DNA from: Brevundimonas sp.
GTDB taxonomy: Bacteria > Pseudomonadota > Alphaproteobacteria > Caulobacterales > Caulobacteraceae
Direction of reading: 5' to 3'
Length of the DNA stretch: 64,000 nucleotides
Assembly (NCBI RefSeq): GCF_030704825.1
Contig: NZ_JAUYNX010000014.1
Span: 310,001-374,000 of the forward strand
The translations under genes were made by a program, and so were the position numbers. Of the stretch, positions 52,882 through 61,695 are shown in pieces. The notes below the pieces were generated by a model that ran no database searches, was not told where the DNA came from, and saw only the letters and a list, made by a program, of their open reading frames with translations. The first letter of the stretch is position 1. The number at the start of each line of letters is the position of its first letter.

Positions 52882-54458
52882 CGGGCGACGGGTCCAATAC
52901 GACGAATCCTACCCATGGCAGGGGCGGTCAGGACGCCGCGGCGAACCATCCCCTCCTCGACGACCTGGGTGACGCTGACATCATGCACCTGGGTGTCCTG
53001 GCCCTGGGCGAAGGCGGCATAGCGATGCAGCCCTTCCAGCATGCCGACATTGGTGGCGGCGAGATACAGCCGGTCGGCTTCGATCGCGCGGCCATCGATC
53101 GTGACGTCGCTGACGCGCCGTCCAGCTGGACGGTTAAGGTCGAAGGTCCAGCCGATGCCGGAGGTCTGCACCAGGCCTCCGACGCGGTCGAAGACATCTT
53201 CGGGTCCGAGGTTGGTGGCGCTCTGTTCGAGGATCGACAGGACCTGGGCGCCCGTCAAACGCAGGGTCACCATCCTCGTCGGATGGGGCAGCAGGGTGAC
53301 CAGGCGATCGCGCGTGACCGGTCCCGGGGTGACGGAAACGCCGTAACCGACGCCGGGCATGAAGGCGATGTCCGCGCCCGTGCGTTCGCGCATCAGGTCG
53401 CCGACCAGAACGTCGAAGGGGCTTTCAGATTTGTACTGGCGTCCGATCCGATCATAGGCCGTGGCCAGGACCTCATCGAGGCGGGCGCGATGGGGTCCGT
53501 CCAGATCGGACACCAGGGCGGCGATGCGGGGATCCGGGTCGATCCGGTCGTTCCAGAGGTCGGTCACCTTGCCCTCGACCGCCGACACCTCGCCGTCCGC
53601 GTCCACGGTGACGGTCAGCTCGCCAAGAGCGGCCGCATCGGACACGGCTTGGGCGATCCAGACCCCGTTCACCCGCTCGGGGGGATCGATCCGGTCGTGG
53701 GAATGAGCGGCCACGATCAGATCGATGTCGGGAATCTGTCGCGCCATCTCGCGATCTACGGCGGTGCCCTGGTGCGACAGGACCACAACCACTTCGGCGG
53801 CCTCGCGCATTTGCGGCAGAAAGGCGCGCGCCGCGTCGATGCCGTTGGTGAAGGTCACGCCCCGGGTGTTGGCCTTGGATCCGGTCTCGCCGGTGTTGTG
53901 ATAGCTAAGGGCCAGCACAGCGACCCGGACGCCGCCGACCTCGAACATCTCCCACGGCCGTCCGAATATGGGTTCGCCGTCCATCAGGGCGTTGGCTCCC
54001 CGCATCGGAAAGTCGGCGATGGCCTGAAGTTCCCGGGTCCGGTCCAGCCCGTAGTCGAAATCGTGATTGCCCAGGGCCATGAAGCGATAGCCGACCGCGT
54101 TCATCAGCCGGATCATCGCCTCGCCTCGCGTGGCGTTGCCGACCAGGTCGTCGCTGAAGGTGTCGCCCCCGTCCACGAGCAGCACAGAGTCGGGTCCGAC
54201 TTTCCGGCGCACGTTTTCGATCGCGGAGGCGAGGTAGGCGAAGCCGCCGATCATGGCGGCCCGGTCGAACTGGGCCGGGTCGCGGCCGGGATCGCCCGTC
54301 TGGGCGGTGGCGTCGCCCGGCGCGACCGGGAAAGGCGTATGACGCCCGTGCATGTCGTTGGTGTGCAACAGGGTGAAGGCGCGATCCTGGGCCAGAGCCG
54401 GGCGCGGCGCGGCCGCGACCACCAGTCCAAGCGCGACCGCGATCATTCCGAGCTTCAT
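52878..54458 (-). CDS. Periplasmic 5'-nucleotidase/UshA-family metallophosphatase
   Basis: This 526-residue protein has a signal peptide (ending RPALAQ), an N-terminal calcineurin-like metal domain (LLHTNDMHGRH, VDGGDTFSD, ALGNHDFDYG, VVLSHQGTA, VAAHSHDRID) and a C-terminal substrate domain (ESPFDVLVGDLMRERTGAD, LPHPTRMVTLRLTGAQVL). The GNHD dyad is that of true 5'-nucleotidases and differs from the second family member at 60172. It begins the oxidase operon. The site at 54503 upstream marks it as a two-component target. SoxB-type function is not supported for this copy. Confidence 0.87.
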   Translation of the reverse strand: MKLGMIAVALGLVVAAAPRPALAQDRAFTLLHTNDMHGRHTPFPVAPGDATAQTGDPGRDPAQFDRAAMIGGFAYLASAIENVRRKVGPDSVLLVDGGDTFSDDLVGNATRGEAMIRLMNAVGYRFMALGNHDFDYGLDRTRELQAIADFPMRGANALMDGEPIFGRPWEMFEVGGVRVAVLALSYHNTGETGSKANTRGVTFTNGIDAARAFLPQMREAAEVVVVLSHQGTAVDREMARQIPDIDLIVAAHSHDRIDPPERVNGVWIAQAVSDAAALGELTVTVDADGEVSAVEGKVTDLWNDRIDPDPRIAALVSDLDGPHRARLDEVLATAYDRIGRQYKSESPFDVLVGDLMRERTGADIAFMPGVGYGVSVTPGPVTRDRLVTLLPHPTRMVTLRLTGAQVLSILEQSATNLGPEDVFDRVGGLVQTSGIGWTFDLNRPAGRRVSDVTIDGRAIEADRLYLAATNVGMLEGLHRYAAFAQGQDTQVHDVSVTQVVEEGMVRRGVLTAPAMGRIRRIGPVAR

Positions 54459-54502
54459 GCGTTTTTCTCCCGACGTTTTGCCGCAGGAGCCACACGTCCT
54501 AC

Positions 54503-54519
54503 CTTAAGGCAGTCTTAAG
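54503..54519. promoter_or_regulatory. PmrA-box-like repeat CTTAAGGCAGTCTTAAG upstream of metallophosphatase-oxidase operon
   Basis: Two perfect CTTAAG hexamers separated by 5 bp lie 44 bp before the metallophosphatase start. The operon of eight genes down to 43602 would be read from here. The rest of the 208-bp gap to the sensor kinase stop shows nothing else distinct. Confidence 0.72.
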
Positions 54520-54666
54520 GCCGGATTCGGTCCACCATTTTTACGACCACCGGTCGCTCCGCGGCGAGAGCAAATCCGGCGTCAGGTCGGGGCGGACCGT
54601 GATTGGGGTTGGGACGGGGCGTTTGACGAACGTCGATGTTTCCGACGTTCTGGCGGCAAGGTCTTT

Positions 54667-56010
54667 TCAGACCTCGGCGCGCACGTCGGTTACGGGCATG
54701 ATCAGGTCAACCCGCAGCCCCCCAAGCGCCGAGCGCGCATAGTCCATCCGCCAGCCTTGAGCGCGCGCGCAGGCCTGGGCGATTGACAGCCCCAAGCCGT
54801 TGCCGCCCGGACGGGCGTTGGCCGCCCGGAAGAAGCGATGGCCGAGGCTGGTCAGATCGGAGAAGCCGACGCCGGGGCCGTCGTCTTCGACGATCAGTCG
54901 GGTCAAATGTCCGTCGGCCTCCAGGCGGACCTCGACGCGGGATTCGGCATAGGTGGCGGCGTTGGACAACAGGTTGCCGAGGATGACGGAGAGCGGATGG
55001 GGTTGCGCGTGCAGGCTCAAGGGGCCGGGCCGATGGATCGCGATGCCGGGGTGGTCTCCCGCCCGCTTGATGAGATCCGGCCAGAGGTCGGCCAGCGGGA
55101 TCCAGCGTCGCTCCTCCAGGGTCGATGAGAGGGCCTCGCTGCGCGACATTTCCAGCAACTGGCTGACCAGTCGCGCGGTGCGATCGACGGACTCGGTCAT
55201 CTGCGCCAGGGCGCCGTCGCGCACGGTCTTGTCCTTGGCGGCGGCGGCGATCTGGGCCTGGACGCGCAGGCCGGCGAGGGGGGTGCGCAGTTCATGCGCC
55301 GCAGCGGAGATGAATTGCGACTCGCGCTGTCGCGCCGCGTCCAGACGCCCGATGAGGCCGTTCAGGGCGTCGGTGAACGGCTTGAGTTCGTCGGCGGCCT
55401 CGGGCGTCATGACCGGGGTCAGGTCATCGGCGTCGCGCGCGGCGATGGCGCGGGTGACCGACCGGATCGGGGCAAGGCCGCGACCCACCGACATCCAGAT
55501 CAGGCCCGCCATCGCCAGCAGCCCCAGCCCGGCCGGGGCGATCAGGCCTGCGATCACGCTCTGAACCAGATGGTCGCGCATGCCGAGATTGTCGCCGACC
55601 AGGACGCGGACGCCGGCCTCGCGGTTCTCGACGGCGTAGACACGCCAGCGCTCCCCGTCGATCACCGTCTCGGAGAACCCCGTCGCAGCGGTCGTGAGAC
55701 GCGAACCCGGAGCCCCGTCCGAACGACCGATGAGCGCGCCGTCAAGCGACCAGATCTGGCAGGACAGCTGGCGGGCGTAGGAGGTTCGGCTCGTGGCGGA
55801 CGCCAGCGCCGCGGCGTCCGACGGTACGCGGGCGACATCGCCGCTGGACAGCAGGGACGACACCATGCGCGAGGCCTCAATCAGGCGGGCGTCGAGGACG
55901 CGCTCGACCTCGTGCTGGGTGCGGACATAGACCCAGCCCGCCGCCAGGCTCCAGACGACCGTCGAGGCAAGGGCGAGGATAACGAACAGTCTGAGGCGAA
56001 TCGAGCTCAT
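54667..56010 (-). CDS. Sensor histidine kinase (QseC/PmrB-like)
   Basis: This 447-residue kinase has two membrane helices (about 6-27 and 155-178) around a periplasmic domain of about 125 residues, a HAMP region (RGLAPIRSVTRAIAARDADDL), the phospho-acceptor box SAAAHELRTPLAGLRVQ and the ATP-binding boxes LGNLLSNAATYAES, VEDDGPGVGF and GGNGLGLSIAQACA. The periplasmic domain resembles two-component sensor domains of the QseC group (QLSCQIWSLDGALIGRS, ETVIDGERWRVYAVEN). Its ATG overlaps the response regulator stop (ATGA). The signal is unknown; metals, pH or cationic compounds are known for relatives. Confidence 0.92.
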   Translation of the reverse strand: MSSIRLRLFVILALASTVVWSLAAGWVYVRTQHEVERVLDARLIEASRMVSSLLSSGDVARVPSDAAALASATSRTSYARQLSCQIWSLDGALIGRSDGAPGSRLTTAATGFSETVIDGERWRVYAVENREAGVRVLVGDNLGMRDHLVQSVIAGLIAPAGLGLLAMAGLIWMSVGRGLAPIRSVTRAIAARDADDLTPVMTPEAADELKPFTDALNGLIGRLDAARQRESQFISAAAHELRTPLAGLRVQAQIAAAAKDKTVRDGALAQMTESVDRTARLVSQLLEMSRSEALSSTLEERRWIPLADLWPDLIKRAGDHPGIAIHRPGPLSLHAQPHPLSVILGNLLSNAATYAESRVEVRLEADGHLTRLIVEDDGPGVGFSDLTSLGHRFFRAANARPGGNGLGLSIAQACARAQGWRMDYARSALGGLRVDLIMPVTDVRAEV

Positions 56011-56660
56011 CGCAAGGCGTATCCCAGGCCGCGCATCGTTCGGATCAGATCGGCGCCGAATTTGGCGCGCAGATGGTGGATGTGCACTTCCACGGCATTG
56101 CTGCCGATGTCTTCCTGCCATCCATAGAGCCTCTCTTCCAGTTGTCCGCGCGACAGCACCTGGCCCGGACGCTCGATAAGGGCCTCCAGGATCGCGAACT
56201 CGCGGCGCGAGAGGGGGACGTCCCGGTCGCCCAGCCAGGCGAGACGGGCCTTCGGATCGAGAACGAGATCGCCGTGTTTCAAGGGCGCGGACGCCCGCCC
56301 GAGGACCCTGCGACGGACCGCTCTCAGCCGCGCCGCGAGCTCCTCCAGATCGAAAGGCTTGCCGAGGTAGTCGTCGGCGCCCGCATCCAGGCCCTCGACG
56401 CGATCGGGTGCGGAGTCCCGGGCGGTCAGGAGCAGCACGGCCACCGCCATCTCGCGGCGTCGGACGAAGCGCAGCACCTCCAGACCGTCGCCGTCCGGCA
56501 GGCCGAGATCCAGCACGACGGCGTCGAAGCTGGAACAGTCCAGAGCGGCCAGGGCGTCCTGGACGGTGCCGGCGACATCGACGGTCCAGCCATAGGTGGT
56601 CAGACCGACCTGAAGGCCGTTGGCGAGAATGGGGTCGTCTTCTACGGCAAGGATGCGCAT
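56007..56660 (-). CDS. OmpR-family response regulator (QseB/PmrA-like)
   Basis: This 217-residue regulator has a receiver domain (MRILAVEDDPILANGLQVGL, phosphorylated Asp51 in VVLDLGLPDGDGL, conserved Lys in GKPFDLEEL) and a winged-helix DNA-binding domain (LSRREFAILEALIERPGQVL, SNAVEVHIHHLRAKFG, RTMRGLGYALR). The sequence is closest to the QseB/PmrA group. The start at 56660 is the family start; the frame is open further upstream. It likely binds the CTTAAG-N5-CTTAAG repeats, one of which lies 23 bp upstream of its own start and also faces the DsbD operon, so the gene is probably autoregulated. Confidence 0.93.
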   Translation of the reverse strand: MRILAVEDDPILANGLQVGLTTYGWTVDVAGTVQDALAALDCSSFDAVVLDLGLPDGDGLEVLRFVRRREMAVAVLLLTARDSAPDRVEGLDAGADDYLGKPFDLEELAARLRAVRRRVLGRASAPLKHGDLVLDPKARLAWLGDRDVPLSRREFAILEALIERPGQVLSRGQLEERLYGWQEDIGSNAVEVHIHHLRAKFGADLIRTMRGLGYALR

Positions 56661-56682
56661 GGCGATCGGATCGGCCTCCAGG

Positions 56683-56699
56683 CTTAAGGCTGACTTAAG
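56683..56699. promoter_or_regulatory. PmrA-box-like repeat CTTAAGGCTGACTTAAG in the regulator/DsbD divergent promoter
   Basis: Two perfect CTTAAG hexamers separated by 5 bp occupy the middle of the 61-bp gap between the response regulator (minus) and the dsbD-like gene (plus). Each start codon is about 23 bp away. One site thus serves both directions. Confidence 0.75.
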
Positions 56700-56721
56700 C
56701 TGCGATGACGATCGACGCCGC

Positions 56722-58644
56722 ATGAAAAAGCGCTTCGCCTTCATTTCCGGCGTGAGACTGGCCCTCGCCCTGGTGATCATGGCGCTGGCCGGAACCTTGC
56801 CCGCCGCAGCCCAGGCGCCCCTGTCTCCGCAGGACGCCTTCGACCTCTCGGTCACCCGCACCGAGGCCGGCGATGTGACCTTCGCGTGGCGCATCGCGCC
56901 CGGACACTATCTTTACCGGGGCCATACCGTGGCCACGGCGGCGGACGGCAAGACGGCGCTCGCCCTGGACCTGGCTCCGGGCCAACAAAAGGACGACCCC
57001 GGCTTCGGCGTCGTCGAAATCTGGCGCGACGCCGGCCAGGCGACCCTGACCCAGGCGACGCTCGAGGGCGCCGGCTCTTCCCAAACGGTCAACATCACCT
57101 ATCAGGGCTGCGTCGAGGACTCGATCTGCTACCCGCCCGTCACCGAGACCGTGGCCCTGCCGGTTCTGCCGGAAGGCCGCGCGGCGCCCGCGCAAACCCT
57201 GGCGACCAGCGACCCTTCGGACGCGGTCGCGGCGAGCGCCAGCGCCCTGGCGATCGCCGCCGCCGAAGCGTCGTTCGCCGAAAGCCCCGGCGGCGTCGCC
57301 GCCCCGGGTCCCGTCGCCTCCGGAACCGGCGAGGTGCAACTCCAGTCGGGCGGCGGAATGGTGGAATCCCTGTCCCTGCACGGCGGCGCCCCTTGGGTGC
57401 TTCTGGCCTTCTTTGGTTTCGGAATTCTGCTGGCGTTCACGCCCTGCGTCTTCCCCATGTACCCCATCCTCGCCGGCGTGATCGGACGGGGCGTGGACGG
57501 GCGCGACCCCCGGCGGGGTTTCATCCTGTCCGGGTCCTATGTTCTGGGCCTGGCGTCCGCCTTCGCGCTTCTGGGCATGGCGGCCGCCTGGTCGGGGCAG
57601 AATCTGCAGATGGCGCTGCAATCCGTCTGGGCGGTCGGCGCGCTGTCGCTGGTCTTCGTGGTTCTGGCCGCGTCCATGTTCGGACTGTTCGAACTCCAGC
57701 TGCCGTCCGCCTGGACGTCGCGGCTGTCGGTGGACCGGGGCACGGGCCGACGCTCGGCGCCCTCCGCGGCGGGCATGGGATTCGTATCCGCCTTGATCGT
57801 GGGGCCCTGCGTCACCGCGCCGCTCGCGGGAGCCCTGCTCTACATCGCCCAGACCGGCGATCTCGCGCTGGGGGCCGGCGCCCTGTTCGCCCTGGGTCTC
57901 GGCAAGGGCGTGCCGCTGATCATGTTCGGCACCATGGGCGCGCGCCTTCTGCCCAAAGCCGGCCCCTGGATGAACCGCGTCAAGGCCGTCTTCGGTTTCC
58001 TGTTCCTGGCGACCGCCTGGTGGCTGGGATCCCGCATCCTGCCGCCGGTCGTGACCCTGGTGACTGGCGCCGCGCTCCTTCTGATGGCGGCCGCGGCGCT
58101 CGGGCTGTTCCAGCGTGATCCGGCGCACGGCCTCGGCGCGCGGATGGCGCGTGTCGCGGGGCTGGCGGCGACCGTCTGGGGCGTGATGCTGTTGGTGGGC
58201 GCGGGCGCGGGCGCGACCGATCCCCTGCAACCCCTCGAGCCCTTCGGCGGCGTCCGGGCGGCGGCGGCTCCCCCGGACTACACCGAAACCGTGGTGACCG
58301 ACGAGGCCGGGCTGCGACAGGCGACCGCCCTGGCGAGCCAGTCCGGACGGCCGTCGCTGGTCTATTTCACGGCGGACTGGTGCGTGAGCTGCAAGGTCAT
58401 CGAACGCGAGGTCTTCGAGGATCCCGAAGTCCGGGCCCGTCTGGGGGAGGTCTCTCTGATCAAGGTCGATGTCACAAAGACCGACGTCGAGGCGCGGTCC
58501 CTGATGGAAGCCTTCGCCGTGGTTGGTCCCCCGACGATGATCTTCCTGGATGCCGAAGCGCGCGAGCCCGCCGATACGCGGATCGTCGGCGAAACCGGAG
58601 CCAAGGGCGTTCTTGACGCCCTGACCCTGGCGCAGGGAGGCTGA
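56722..58644 (+). CDS. DsbD/ScsB-type thiol-disulfide interchange protein
   Basis: This 640-residue inner-membrane protein moves reducing power to the periplasm. It has a signal peptide, an N-terminal periplasmic domain with the Cys pair in YQGCVEDSICYPP, a membrane domain of about eight helices with the redox Cys in FTPCVFPMYPIL and VGPCVTAPLAG, and a C-terminal thioredoxin domain with WCVSCK. All six Cys are kept. It leads an operon whose next two genes are TlpA- and DsbA-like, so ScsB in the copper-stress set is as likely as classical DsbD. Start at the ATG 56722, 23 bp after the PmrA-box-like repeat. Confidence 0.93.
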   Translation: MKKRFAFISGVRLALALVIMALAGTLPAAAQAPLSPQDAFDLSVTRTEAGDVTFAWRIAPGHYLYRGHTVATAADGKTALALDLAPGQQKDDPGFGVVEIWRDAGQATLTQATLEGAGSSQTVNITYQGCVEDSICYPPVTETVALPVLPEGRAAPAQTLATSDPSDAVAASASALAIAAAEASFAESPGGVAAPGPVASGTGEVQLQSGGGMVESLSLHGGAPWVLLAFFGFGILLAFTPCVFPMYPILAGVIGRGVDGRDPRRGFILSGSYVLGLASAFALLGMAAAWSGQNLQMALQSVWAVGALSLVFVVLAASMFGLFELQLPSAWTSRLSVDRGTGRRSAPSAAGMGFVSALIVGPCVTAPLAGALLYIAQTGDLALGAGALFALGLGKGVPLIMFGTMGARLLPKAGPWMNRVKAVFGFLFLATAWWLGSRILPPVVTLVTGAALLLMAAAALGLFQRDPAHGLGARMARVAGLAATVWGVMLLVGAGAGATDPLQPLEPFGGVRAAAAPPDYTETVVTDEAGLRQATALASQSGRPSLVYFTADWCVSCKVIEREVFEDPEVRARLGEVSLIKVDVTKTDVEARSLMEAFAVVGPPTMIFLDAEAREPADTRIVGETGAKGVLDALTLAQGG

Positions 58645-58645
58645 G

Positions 58646-59443
58646 ATGGGCGCGATCGTCATCGGGCCTCTGGTCCTGTCCGCCGAACGGTTCGCCATCA
58701 TTCTCGGCGTGGCGGCCTTCCTGATCGTGTCAGGGATTCTCGCGAGCCGGGTGAGCGGACGGTTCAACCCCTGGAGCACGGTGGTGGCGCTGGGCGGCGT
58801 GGCCATAGCGCGCCTGGCTCATGTGATCGGTCACTGGTCCTATTTCGAAGGGGACCTGCTGCGAATTTTCGCCGTCTGGCAGGGCGGTTTCTCCTGGCCC
58901 TGGGCCCTGGTCGCGGTCGGCCTCGCCAGCCCTTTAATTCTCAAACAGCGCCGTCTGATGGCCTATGGGCTCGCTCCCGTGATCGCGGCGGTCTTCGTCT
59001 GGAACGTCGCCTACCAACTGACCGCCCAGACCGACGCCAAGCCGATGCCGGACCTTACCCTGGCTCAGATCGACGGCGCCCCGCTGAACCTCGCCGAGGG
59101 CGACGGCCGACCGACCGTGATCAATGTCTGGGCCACCTGGTGCCCGCCGTGTCGCCGGGAAATGCCGGTCCTGGCGGCCGCCGAGGCGGCCAATCCGGAC
59201 GTCCGGTTCCTCTTCGTCAACCAGGGCGAAGGTGCTGAAACCATCAACCGCTTCCTCGACGGCCAGGGCCTGGAGCTGGACACCGTCCTGCTCGACGAGG
59301 CGATGGCCTTGCCGAGACACTATGGGACCCTCGGCATTCCGGTGACGCTGTTCATCGACGCCGACGGCGCCCTGCGAAAGTCGCACATGGGCGAGATTTC
59401 GCCCGAACAGATCGACGCCGAACTGCAGGCCATCGCCCGCTGA
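58646..59443 (+). CDS. TlpA/ScsD-like membrane thioredoxin
   Basis: This 265-residue protein has four membrane helices in the first about 135 residues (SAERFAIILGVAAFLIVSGI onward), then a thioredoxin domain with the active site WATWCPPCRREMPVL, the cis-Pro in TLGIPVTLFID and ending ISPEQIDAELQAIAR. The N-terminal part resembles the membrane domain that accompanies some TlpA-like reductases. It starts one base after the dsbD stop. It should reduce periplasmic disulfides, fed by the DsbD-like protein. Confidence 0.88.
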   Translation: MGAIVIGPLVLSAERFAIILGVAAFLIVSGILASRVSGRFNPWSTVVALGGVAIARLAHVIGHWSYFEGDLLRIFAVWQGGFSWPWALVAVGLASPLILKQRRLMAYGLAPVIAAVFVWNVAYQLTAQTDAKPMPDLTLAQIDGAPLNLAEGDGRPTVINVWATWCPPCRREMPVLAAAEAANPDVRFLFVNQGEGAETINRFLDGQGLELDTVLLDEAMALPRHYGTLGIPVTLFIDADGALRKSHMGEISPEQIDAELQAIAR

Positions 59444-59480
59444 CGGTTCCACATCATTCGAGACAGCACTGGAGAAGAGC

Positions 59481-60155
59481 ATGCTCAACACACATCATAT
59501 GGTCGCCACCGTCCTGGGCGCCCTGGCGCTCGCCGCCTGCAACCCCGCGGGAGCCGAGAATTCCACGACGGAATCCGCCGGCACGGCCACGCAGGACGGT
59601 GCCCTCGTCACCAGCGTCGGCTTCGCCGACCTGCTGCGGACGCCGGCCGCGCCGTTCATCGGGGCGGAGAAGGCCGACGTCACGATCATCGGCTTCATGG
59701 ACTACAACTGCCCCTACTGCCGCCAGATGAACCCGGAACTGGCGGCCCTGCTCGAAGCCGACCCCAAGGTCCGCATTCTTTACAAGGACTGGCCGATCTT
59801 CGGCGAGCCGTCCACGGCCGCGGCGCGGACCGCGCTCGCGGCTGGCTATCAGGGCAAATACGAAGCCGTTCACAACGCCTTCATGCGCTCGGCCAATCGC
59901 ATCGCCGGCGAGGACGACATTCGGACCCTGGCTGAATCCGCCGGCGTGGACATGACCCGGCTGGATCGTGACCTCCAGACCCACCGGGCCGAGATCGACG
60001 CCGTCCTGGACAGAAACAAACGCGAGGCCTCCGCGTTGGCCCTTCAGGGCACGCCGGCCTTTATCATCAACGGCAACCTGATCCCCGGGGGTATGCCCCT
60101 GGCGCAGCTACAGGCGGTGATCGCCCGCATCCGCGCGGGAGAGCCGCTCCGCTGA
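59481..60155 (+). CDS. DsbA/ScsC-like thioredoxin-fold lipoprotein
   Basis: This 224-residue lipoprotein (lipobox ALAAC) has the DsbA domain with active site CPYC in MDYNCPYCRQM, a helical insert (STAAARTALAAGYQGKYEAV) and the cis-Pro loop LQGTPAFIINGNLIPGG. With the two preceding genes it completes an Scs-like set (membrane electron carrier, membrane thioredoxin, soluble or anchored oxidoreductase). It would repair or isomerise disulfides, for example in copper-damaged envelope proteins. A GGAG ribosome site precedes the ATG. Confidence 0.9.
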   Translation: MLNTHHMVATVLGALALAACNPAGAENSTTESAGTATQDGALVTSVGFADLLRTPAAPFIGAEKADVTIIGFMDYNCPYCRQMNPELAALLEADPKVRILYKDWPIFGEPSTAAARTALAAGYQGKYEAVHNAFMRSANRIAGEDDIRTLAESAGVDMTRLDRDLQTHRAEIDAVLDRNKREASALALQGTPAFIINGNLIPGGMPLAQLQAVIARIRAGEPLR

Positions 60156-60171
60156 ACGGAGCACGACCGCC

Positions 60172-61611
60172 TTGGCCCATCTGACCCTGCTTCAGCTCAA
60201 CGACCTGCACGGCTATCTCGAGCCTCATCCAGAACTGGTGCGAACCGGAGGCGGCTGGCGGTTCGAGAGGCTGGGCGGGCTGGCACGCATCGCCTCGATC
60301 TTCGCCAAGGCGCGGGTCGAGTCGGAGGGCGCCGTTCTGACCCTGGACAACGGCGACACCTTCCACGGCACCCATGTCGCCCTGGAGTCGAAGGGCGAGG
60401 CCCTGGTTCCGTTGATGAACGCCCTGAAGATCGACGCCATGACGGCGCACTGGGAGTTCGCCTATGGGCCGGCCGGATTCGCCAGGCTCGCCGCGCAGCT
60501 GGACTATCCGGTGCTGGCCGCCAATGTCTTTCGCAAATCGGACGGCGCTCCAGCCTTTGAGGGGCGTCGCGTGTTCGACCGCGGCGGACTCAAGGTCGGG
60601 GTCGTCGGACTGGCCTGTCCCATCGTCGACAAGACCATGCCCCCCAGTTTCAGCGAGGGACTGCGCTTCGAGATCGGCGTCGAGGAATGCCGGGATCACG
60701 TCGCGGCGCTGCGCTCGGACGAGGGCGTCGATCTCGTCGTGGTCCTGTCGCACCTCGGCTTTCCCCAGGACGTCCAGCTCGCCAACGACGTGGCGGGCAT
60801 CGACGTCATCCACAGCGGCCACACCCACAACCGCATGCATGAGCCGGTGGTGGTGAACGGTGCGATCATCTTCCAGTCCGGCTGTCACGGCGCCTTCGTC
60901 GGACGGCTCGACCTGGACGTCGAGGCGGGGCGGATCGTCAGCCATCGCCACCAGCTGATCCCCGTTGACGACGGCTGGCCCGAGGATCCGGAGATGGCGG
61001 CCCTGGTCGAGAACGCCATGGCGCCGCACCGGGACAGGCTCTCCGAAGTGGTCGGCCGCACGACCCGGCCGCTGCACCGCTACGCCATGCCCAGCGCGCC
61101 GATGGACGACGTCCTTCTCGACGCGATCGCGGCGGCGGCCGAGGTCGAGATCGCCTTTTCCAACGGGTGGCGTTACGGCGCGCCGGTCGCGCCAGGCCCG
61201 GTGACCCTGAACGATCTCTACAACATCATTCCGATGAACCCGCCGGTCTCCCGGGTCGATCTGACCGGAGCGGAGATTCACGAGCTTCTGGAAGACAATC
61301 TCGAGCGCACCTTCGCCGCCGACCCCTATGCCCAGATGGGCGGTTACATAAAGCGCTGCCGCGGCCTGACGGTGTTCGTGAAACTCGAGAACCCGAAGGG
61401 CGAGCGCGTCGATCGCCTGTTTGTCGGCGATGAGCCAGTCGATCCGGAGCGCGTCTACCCTTGCGCCTTCGTCACCACCCAGGGCGTGCCCAGGCGATAT
61501 GGAACCGGGCGTCGCGATCTGCAAATCGATGCGATCACGGCCCTGCGACGCTGGCTGTCAAGGAACGTCGTCGGCGACGGTCTGCGGCCCCCCAGCGTCA
61601 TTGTCGTCTGA
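60172..61611 (+). CDS. SoxB-like metallophosphoesterase without signal peptide
   Basis: This 479-residue protein is of the 5'-nucleotidase/SoxB fold, with motifs LLQLNDLHGYLE, DNGDTFHGT, HWEFAYGP, VLSHLGFP and SGHTHNRM, and a C-terminal domain (FSNGWRYGAPV, IPMNPPVSRVDLTGAEI). The HWEFAYG motif replaces the GNHEFD of nucleotidases and is the form I associate with the thiosulfohydrolase SoxB. The start is a TTG with GGAG ten bases upstream; no export signal precedes the domain, whereas SoxB is periplasmic. Neighbours for thiol and persulfide chemistry support a sulfur role. A nucleotidase acting on unusual substrates is the alternative. Confidence 0.75.
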   Translation: MAHLTLLQLNDLHGYLEPHPELVRTGGGWRFERLGGLARIASIFAKARVESEGAVLTLDNGDTFHGTHVALESKGEALVPLMNALKIDAMTAHWEFAYGPAGFARLAAQLDYPVLAANVFRKSDGAPAFEGRRVFDRGGLKVGVVGLACPIVDKTMPPSFSEGLRFEIGVEECRDHVAALRSDEGVDLVVVLSHLGFPQDVQLANDVAGIDVIHSGHTHNRMHEPVVVNGAIIFQSGCHGAFVGRLDLDVEAGRIVSHRHQLIPVDDGWPEDPEMAALVENAMAPHRDRLSEVVGRTTRPLHRYAMPSAPMDDVLLDAIAAAAEVEIAFSNGWRYGAPVAPGPVTLNDLYNIIPMNPPVSRVDLTGAEIHELLEDNLERTFAADPYAQMGGYIKRCRGLTVFVKLENPKGERVDRLFVGDEPVDPERVYPCAFVTTQGVPRRYGTGRRDLQIDAITALRRWLSRNVVGDGLRPPSVIVV

Positions 61612-61695
61612 CCCTCGCGCCGTTCATCCCGCATCCTTTGCGCAATCATGGAAGTTATTGCGCCTGACGGCATCCGTCACGCCGGAGGATCATCG

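Noticed and set aside
52878..54458. SoxB thiosulfohydrolase
   Set aside because: It has the GNHDFDYG nucleotidase motif. No SoxB-specific motif was seen, unlike the paralogue at 60172.
56695..58806. 703-codon open frame on the minus strand
   Set aside because: It is antisense to the DsbD-like gene, which keeps all six redox Cys. It is a composition artefact.
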